This document shows positions 6,734 through 10,588 of a stretch of DNA of 10,588 bases, piece after piece (position 1 is the first letter of the stretch; each line of letters starts with the position of its first letter). Both the position numbers and the translations under genes were made by a program. Origin of the DNA: Physocladia obscura (lineage: Eukaryota > Chytridiomycota > Chytridiomycetes > Chytridiales > Chytriomycetaceae); assembly GCA_027596945.1 (NCBI GenBank), contig JADGJH010001341.1:1-10588 (forward strand). The letters run 5' to 3'. The notes under the pieces were generated by a model. It was not told the DNA's origin. It did no database searches and worked only from the letters and a program-made list of their open reading frames with translations.

Positions 6734-8032
6734 TCAGAATTCCAAAACCATTGGATCGTGTTCGAAAGAGCAAGTAAGTCCCTGATTTCCTTTCATTTCA
6801 CACGCAATCAAACCCGGCAAACGCGCAACAGAAGCAGGGATATCCCCCACAAGCAGATTATTTTGCAGAAACAGATACTGCAACACAACCAAAAAACCAA
6901 ACTCCTCCGGAACAGACCCAGTCAGTCGATTATCGCTGAGACACAAATTCCGCAACATTAACAGCGACCCCAGTTCCCGCGGAATCGCGCCACAGAAGCG
7001 ATTATACCCTAAATTCAAATATGTCAGGAGTGACAGTTTCGCCAACGCCGCCGGCAGCCGCCCGCACAAGCCGTTGCTGTGCAGATTCAGCACGCGCAGG
7101 TTCACGAGGTTCCCGATTTCGTCTGACAGCGCGCCGTGCAGGCTGTTTTCGTACAGTTTCAGCGATTCGAGCGATGTGAGCGAGAAGAGGGAGCTAGGGA
7201 TTTCGCCCACGAGGTTGCAGTAGCTCAGATCGAGACTGACTAGTCTAGTGAGATTGGCGATGCACGCGGGGATGGAGGCCGCGAGGGGCCAATGCGACCA
7301 TTCGATGCTTGTTTTCGCGCCAATGTATGCCGAAATATAGTACATTTGGTATGAAGGCGGCCAGTGAAAAAATAGCACGTCAAGTTGTGACGCCATCTGC
7401 TGGTGGCGCAGTCGCAAAGTTTGGGGGGTATTATTTCCGCCGCAGACCACACCGTTACCGTCGTTGTAATTCGAAGGGTGCAGGAAATTGCCGAGACTGA
7501 GTTTCGCGAAATGCGGCGCGAGCAACATGTTGTTAACGGCGCGTGATAGCCGGCGCAGACGCAGCACGGCGGCCGGATGGATCCACGCGAGAATCTGCTC
7601 GACGAGTTCGTGCGGGAGATCCGGCAGTGTCCTGACAGCAGATAGCGCAGAAACAGAAGAATCAAAAGAAAAGGAACTGTTGCTGTTAGAAAGCGCGAGC
7701 GACGCGAGACGTCTTCGCAGATCCACGTTCACATTCGCCGCGTTCACGTTAACGTGAACGTTCGCGCGCAGATAGCCGTATAAAACACCGATAGTCTGAT
7801 CCAGCAGACCGACGGCCGCGTGATTGCGATCGCGACCGTGAGCATGCCCGTGACCGCCGCGCCCACCAACATCGTGCAGCAGCGCCGCGCGTAGCCGCAG
7901 GGCCGACTGGATGTGGTCGTGCGCAATGTCCGATATACTGAACTGCGGACTGCTGCTGTCCGAACTTGCGTGGGCGCTCTTTCGGATGGATTGTTGCAGG
8001 GCTGTGGGGAGTTGCGCAAGATCAAATTGCAT
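6734..8032 (-). CDS. F-box plus plant-type leucine-rich repeat protein, intronless, 432 aa
   Basis: This is a single open frame from ATG 8032 to TGA 6736-6734. Residues 136-180 (LPDLPHELVEQILAWIHPAA..., then RRLSRAVNNMLLAPHFAKLSL) read as an F-box: Leu-Pro start, helix, hydrophobic spacing, and a second helix with R/S and N. From residue 254 come six full 24-residue repeats and a seventh degenerate one, of the pattern IPxxLxxLxxLxxLxLxxNxLxGx, the plant-specific LRR class. The first 135 residues are low-complexity, with a Gly/His patch (57-70), a Val-Asn stretch (91-103) and a Ser-rich segment (115-131). By family, an F-box links a substrate-binding domain to an SCF ubiquitin ligase through Skp1; here the repeats would bind the target. 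No signal peptide or transmembrane helix is seen, so it is probably intracellular. The F-box call is weaker than the LRR call. It is the only complete gene here without introns. Confidence 0.85.
   Translation of the reverse strand: MQFDLAQLPTALQQSIRKSAHASSDSSSPQFSISDIAHDHIQSALRLRAALLHDVGGRGGHGHAHGRDRNHAAVGLLDQTIGVLYGYLRANVHVNVNAANVNVDLRRRLASLALSNSNSSFSFDSSVSALSAVRTLPDLPHELVEQILAWIHPAAVLRLRRLSRAVNNMLLAPHFAKLSLGNFLHPSNYNDGNGVVCGGNNTPQTLRLRHQQMASQLDVLFFHWPPSYQMYYISAYIGAKTSIEWSHWPLAASIPACIANLTRLVSLDLSYCNLVGEIPSSLFSLTSLESLKLYENSLHGALSDEIGNLVNLRVLNLHSNGLCGRLPAALAKLSLLTYLNLGYNRFCGAIPRELGSLLMLRNLCLSDNRLTGSVPEEFGFLVVLQYLFLQNNLLVGDIPASVARLPGLIACEMKGNQGLTCSFEHDPMVLEF
7741..7760. repeat. 20-base perfect palindrome within the LRR gene
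   Basis: CGTTCACGTTAACGTGAACG is its own reverse complement. It encodes part of the Val-Asn/His stretch (residues about 91-98) and lies in a short alternating valine-asparagine region. It most likely arose with the local codon repeat; a regulatory role is not indicated. Confidence 0.85.
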
Positions 8033-8163
8033 TCGTTGTGTTTCTTGTTTGCGTTAAGGGGTCCTTTTTTTTTTCTGATGAAGGGGGAGTTGAGTGGCGC
8101 TTTGTAATTACAGTTTTTTTAAATTTTTTTTTCCTTTTTGATTTGTTGTCTCGTAATGTATTA
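8033..8163 (-). promoter_or_regulatory. 131-base gap serving as promoter of the LRR gene and 3' region of the kinase gene
   Basis: Both flanking genes are on the minus strand. The gap is T-rich on + with runs at 8063-8075 and 8114-8132. It must hold the 3' processing signals of the kinase gene and the promoter of the LRR gene, unless the latter starts within the kinase gene. No TATA element is clear. Confidence 0.35.
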
Positions 8164-10207
8164 TTAATCAAATGCAGTCTTGTCCAACAACACGCCCGTC
8201 TGTTCATACAGTTGCTTGCGCACAGCATCTTCCATAATCTCTTCAAACCCTTTCTTCTCACTGCCACTGCGTGACTGCCGATGAATTCCCAAAATATCAT
8301 ATTTCAAATACTCGTAAAATGAATAAACAGAGTTCCAAAGCCGCGTCAAGTAAAATCCAACTGATATTATTGTCAGTGTTGAATATTGTCTTGCTTGTTT
8401 AACTGCGGTTGGAATATCAAAAAGGCTCTTTTTCGTCGGGTTGATTTCATCTTCTCTAAAAAAAAAACCACGTTATGAAAAAACATTAAAAAATTAGAAC
8501 TCAATAAAAAAAAATGAAAAAATAAAAAAAACGGCTCACACTTTAATTGCCCACTGAGCAGTCAAATTGATTCGATTGACTGGCGATCCATAAATCTTGT
8601 TGTTTGATCGTATGATATTCAAGTTCCTTCCAACAAAAATCAATTCCCTCGGAATAACATCCGTGTTTTCCAGATACTCTTGAACGCGCTGCTTCATTTT
8701 CGCCTGCATCGCTATTCTCTGCTCCACCGAAAGCTTCCCGTCTGTCCCGTCGCGCTCAACTTTCTCAAAATCCAAAACATCGCGCGCAATATTAATATCG
8801 CCCGTGAACCCAACTTTTTTCGTCCACGGTTTTTGAAGCGTGCCGATTGCAAACAGTTGCACGTCGCGGATTCCCCACTTCTTGACGATGCGTTCGACTA
8901 TTTCGACCTTGTGTGAAAATAGGGATACCCAGAGGTTGCGGTAGTCGCTGACAAATTCTGACGAGCATCTGATGTACAAGCCGTGGTCGAGAAGAACTAG
9001 TTGTGGGATTTTTGGGTTTGTTGGACTCGGTCTGGGATAGACATTTATATGTATTTTGTAAGTATATATATGTAGGTATTACATTGAAATATTAAAAAAG
9101 AAAATATTTTAAAAGCAAACCGAATCAGAATATTTCCTGGATGCGGATCCGCCGACAAAAACCCGGTCCGAAATAACTGATCCGCGTAAACATTAACAAG
9201 CGTCGCCATCATCTTCTCCACATTCTCCGGTCCCCACCTCCTTCGCACTCCTTCCACATCCCCGAAACTCTGCCCATCAATCCACTCCGCCGTCATAATC
9301 CTCGGCGTCGTCAACTCCCAATAAATCCGCGGCACCGCCACCACGCCGCCGCGGAACGCCTCAACCTGCTTCATATGCTCACGCGCCATTTCGGCATTAC
9401 GCGCCTCGTTCACGAAATCAAGCTCCTGCCGCAGATGGCTGTTTATAGACGGCAGCGTCCACGACAGCTTCAAGTCAAACAAAGCCTGCAGCAGATGCAT
9501 GACGACTCCGAACGACAGCAAGTCGGCCTCGACTTGCACGGCCACGTCGGGTTTCTGCACTTTGACGGCCACGTATTGCCGAGAGTTTTTGAGCCGCGCG
9601 CGGTGCACTTGCGCGATGGAGGCCGACGCGCGCGGGACCGGTTCGAAGTCGTCGAAGAGGTCGGAGGGTTGTTTGCCGGCGAATTCGGCGGCGAAGACGC
9701 GTTCGATGGATGACAGAGGGACGGCGGGCGCGTTGTCGTAGAGCGCGCGGAAGCCGTTCCATTGCGGAGGGAGGATGTTGGACACGGTGGCGATTTGTTG
9801 CGCGAATTTGATGTACAGGCCGCTGTTTTTTTTGCATGTTTCGAGGATTAGGTCCGCGGCTTTCGCGTGCACTGCGTCGTATGTTGCTGGCTGGACATAC
9901 ACGTCAAAAATAAAAAATAAATTCAGTCAAGTAAATAAATAAAACATCACATTGATGATTATGATATGCAATAATGTAGCAGAGAAGTGTGGGTTTGATT
10001 ATTAATATCGCTTTCATTTTTGGTTGAAGTGAGATAACACACCTCAAATTCAAACTTGTACATCCAAGCGAGTCGGACGCCGACAGCTAGTGTTCGCAGC
10101 GATCGTTCACCAGCAGAACAAAAGACAACGCGATCAGTTTGCCAGAGTCCAACTCCCACCCCACCAGCAACAGCAGCGATTCGCAGCCCGCGTTGCATTC
10201 GCAGCAT
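8164..10207 (-). CDS. ABC1/UbiB-family atypical kinase (ADCK1/Mcp2-like), 4 exons, 572 aa
   Basis: These proteins are mitochondrial inner-membrane kinase-like ATPases linked to coenzyme Q or lipid homeostasis; the ADCK1/Mcp2 branch affects mitochondrial lipids. Exons on the minus strand: 10207-10043, 9890-9121, 9031-8540 and 8455-8164, with introns of 152, 89 and 84 bases that preserve frame. The N-terminus (MLRMQRGLRIAAVAGGVGVG) is basic then hydrophobic, fitting a mitochondrial signal with one membrane segment. Motifs: IKFAQ at the KxGQ position (82-86), RASASIAQVHRA at the alanine-rich loop (142-153), VAVK (162-165), QELDFVNEA (210-218), ADPHPGN catalytic loop (302-308) and LLDHGLY (325-331), the branch's version of the DFG metal-binding motif. 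Invariant K165, D303, N308 and D327 are all present. The KxGQ glycine is alanine (A85). A possible membrane segment follows near 500-511. The first intron is longer than the others and its acceptor (CCAG, 9891) is the least certain join. A second in-frame ATG lies at 10198. Confidence 0.9.
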
Positions 10208-10266
10208 CCCTTCTCTTTTTTTTTTTTTTTTATTCAACAAACGGGGGTATTTGAAATCATCAAAAT

Positions 10267-10286
10267 TTTTTATTTATTTATTTATT
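10267..10286 (-). terminator. tandem AATAAA poly(A) signal overlapping the NOSIP-like gene stop
   Basis: On the minus strand AATAAA is repeated as overlapping TAAA units beginning at the stop codon TAA (10284-10282). As the next gene starts only 74 bases further, 3' processing must happen in this short window. Cleavage position is inferred, not seen. Confidence 0.5.
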
Positions 10287-10559
10287 GAAAAGCAACGTCA
10301 ACCTTTTTCGCAAGCTTGTCGAGACCACCCGACGACGCAAATCCCGTTCCTATTAAAGGAAATAAAATTAAATATAAAAAAATTTTTAAAAAAAATTAAA
10401 AATGAAAGACAAAAAACACACCTTCAACAAACAATTCAAACGCATCCCCAGATTTACAAGGCCCATCGCAAACATGACACTTATTCGACCCTTTGATAAA
10501 CCTCGTAAAACAATCTTTACAAACAACGTGTCCACAAGACTTGACAACTAAGGTACACC
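10282..10559 (-). CDS. C-terminal part of a NOSIP-like RING-type protein, 5' end outside the window
   Basis: Two exons on the minus strand, 10559-10422 and 10349-10282, join across a 72-base intron (GTGTGT...TAG) and end in TAA. The product tail carries a RING-like second half: SCGHVVCKDC then CHVC, giving C-x-H-x2-C-x2-C and C-x2-C; the first C-x2-C pair must lie upstream of the window. After the intron comes EGTGFASSGGLDKLAKK, resembling the GTGFAGSG-type tail of NOSIP (nitric oxide synthase-interacting protein) family ubiquitin ligases, which in fungi act with the spliceosome or in ubiquitination. The acceptor before 10559 (TTATTTAG) is probable, but the frame stays open through to the window edge, so this exon could extend further. 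AATAAA (10286-10281) overlaps the stop within a (TAAA)n run. The stop is 74 bases from the start of the kinase gene. Confidence 0.65.
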
Positions 10560-10588
10560 CTAAATAAGTTACACACAGAAAAAAAAAC

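Noticed and set aside
8022..8300. Minus-strand 92-codon frame bridging the kinase end and LRR start
   Set aside because: It is a shifted frame of the kinase last exon running through the AT-rich gap, with no family resemblance.
1..10588. CRISPR array, phage or bacterial operon
   Set aside because: There are no spaced repeats or phage genes, and introns in most genes mark the window as eukaryotic.

Overview
The window looks like gene-dense nuclear DNA from a fungus, most likely a zoosporic (chytrid-type) lineage. Nothing in it suggests a prokaryote or virus: almost every gene needs short introns (about 55-90 bases, GT-AG plus one GC-AG) to give a full-length product. The lineage is inferred from the gene mix: a HET-type fungal protein, plant-style 24-residue leucine-rich repeats behind an F-box, a fungal sugar-porter transporter and a mitochondrial ABC1 kinase. 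I cannot name the species from sequence alone.

Layout. Bases 1-322 are an AT-rich leader containing two overlapping upstream ORFs. Bases 323-2431 (+) hold a three-exon HET-like protein (664 aa). Only 42 bases later, 2474-3707 (+) hold a four-exon homocysteine S-methyltransferase (345 aa) with a GC-AG second intron. It converges with a six-exon MFS sugar-porter gene on the minus strand (5781-3809, 539 aa). Bases 5782-6733 are the only long non-coding stretch; they hold the transporter's upstream region and, on the LRR side, an extreme A/T homopolymer tract. Bases 8032-6734 (-) are an intronless F-box plus plant-type LRR protein (432 aa). Bases 10207-8164 (-) are a four-exon ABC1/UbiB-family kinase of the ADCK1/Mcp2 type (572 aa). 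The right edge (10559-10282, -) carries the last two exons of a NOSIP-like RING protein that continues beyond the window.

The genes do not form a pathway or operon. Each appears to be an independent locus: signalling/incompatibility-like, methionine metabolism, sugar uptake, ubiquitin ligase adaptor, mitochondrial lipid-related kinase and RING protein. Shared traits are very short intergenic gaps, poly(A) hexamers that overlap stop codons, and strongly GC-rich patches inside some exons set in an AT-rich background. I found no mobile element, CRISPR array, tRNA or rRNA. The most unusual items are the HET protein with its hexanucleotide minisatellite and unrecognised C-terminal half, the altered KxGQ motif in the ABC1 kinase, the F-box/LRR architecture and the GC-AG intron.
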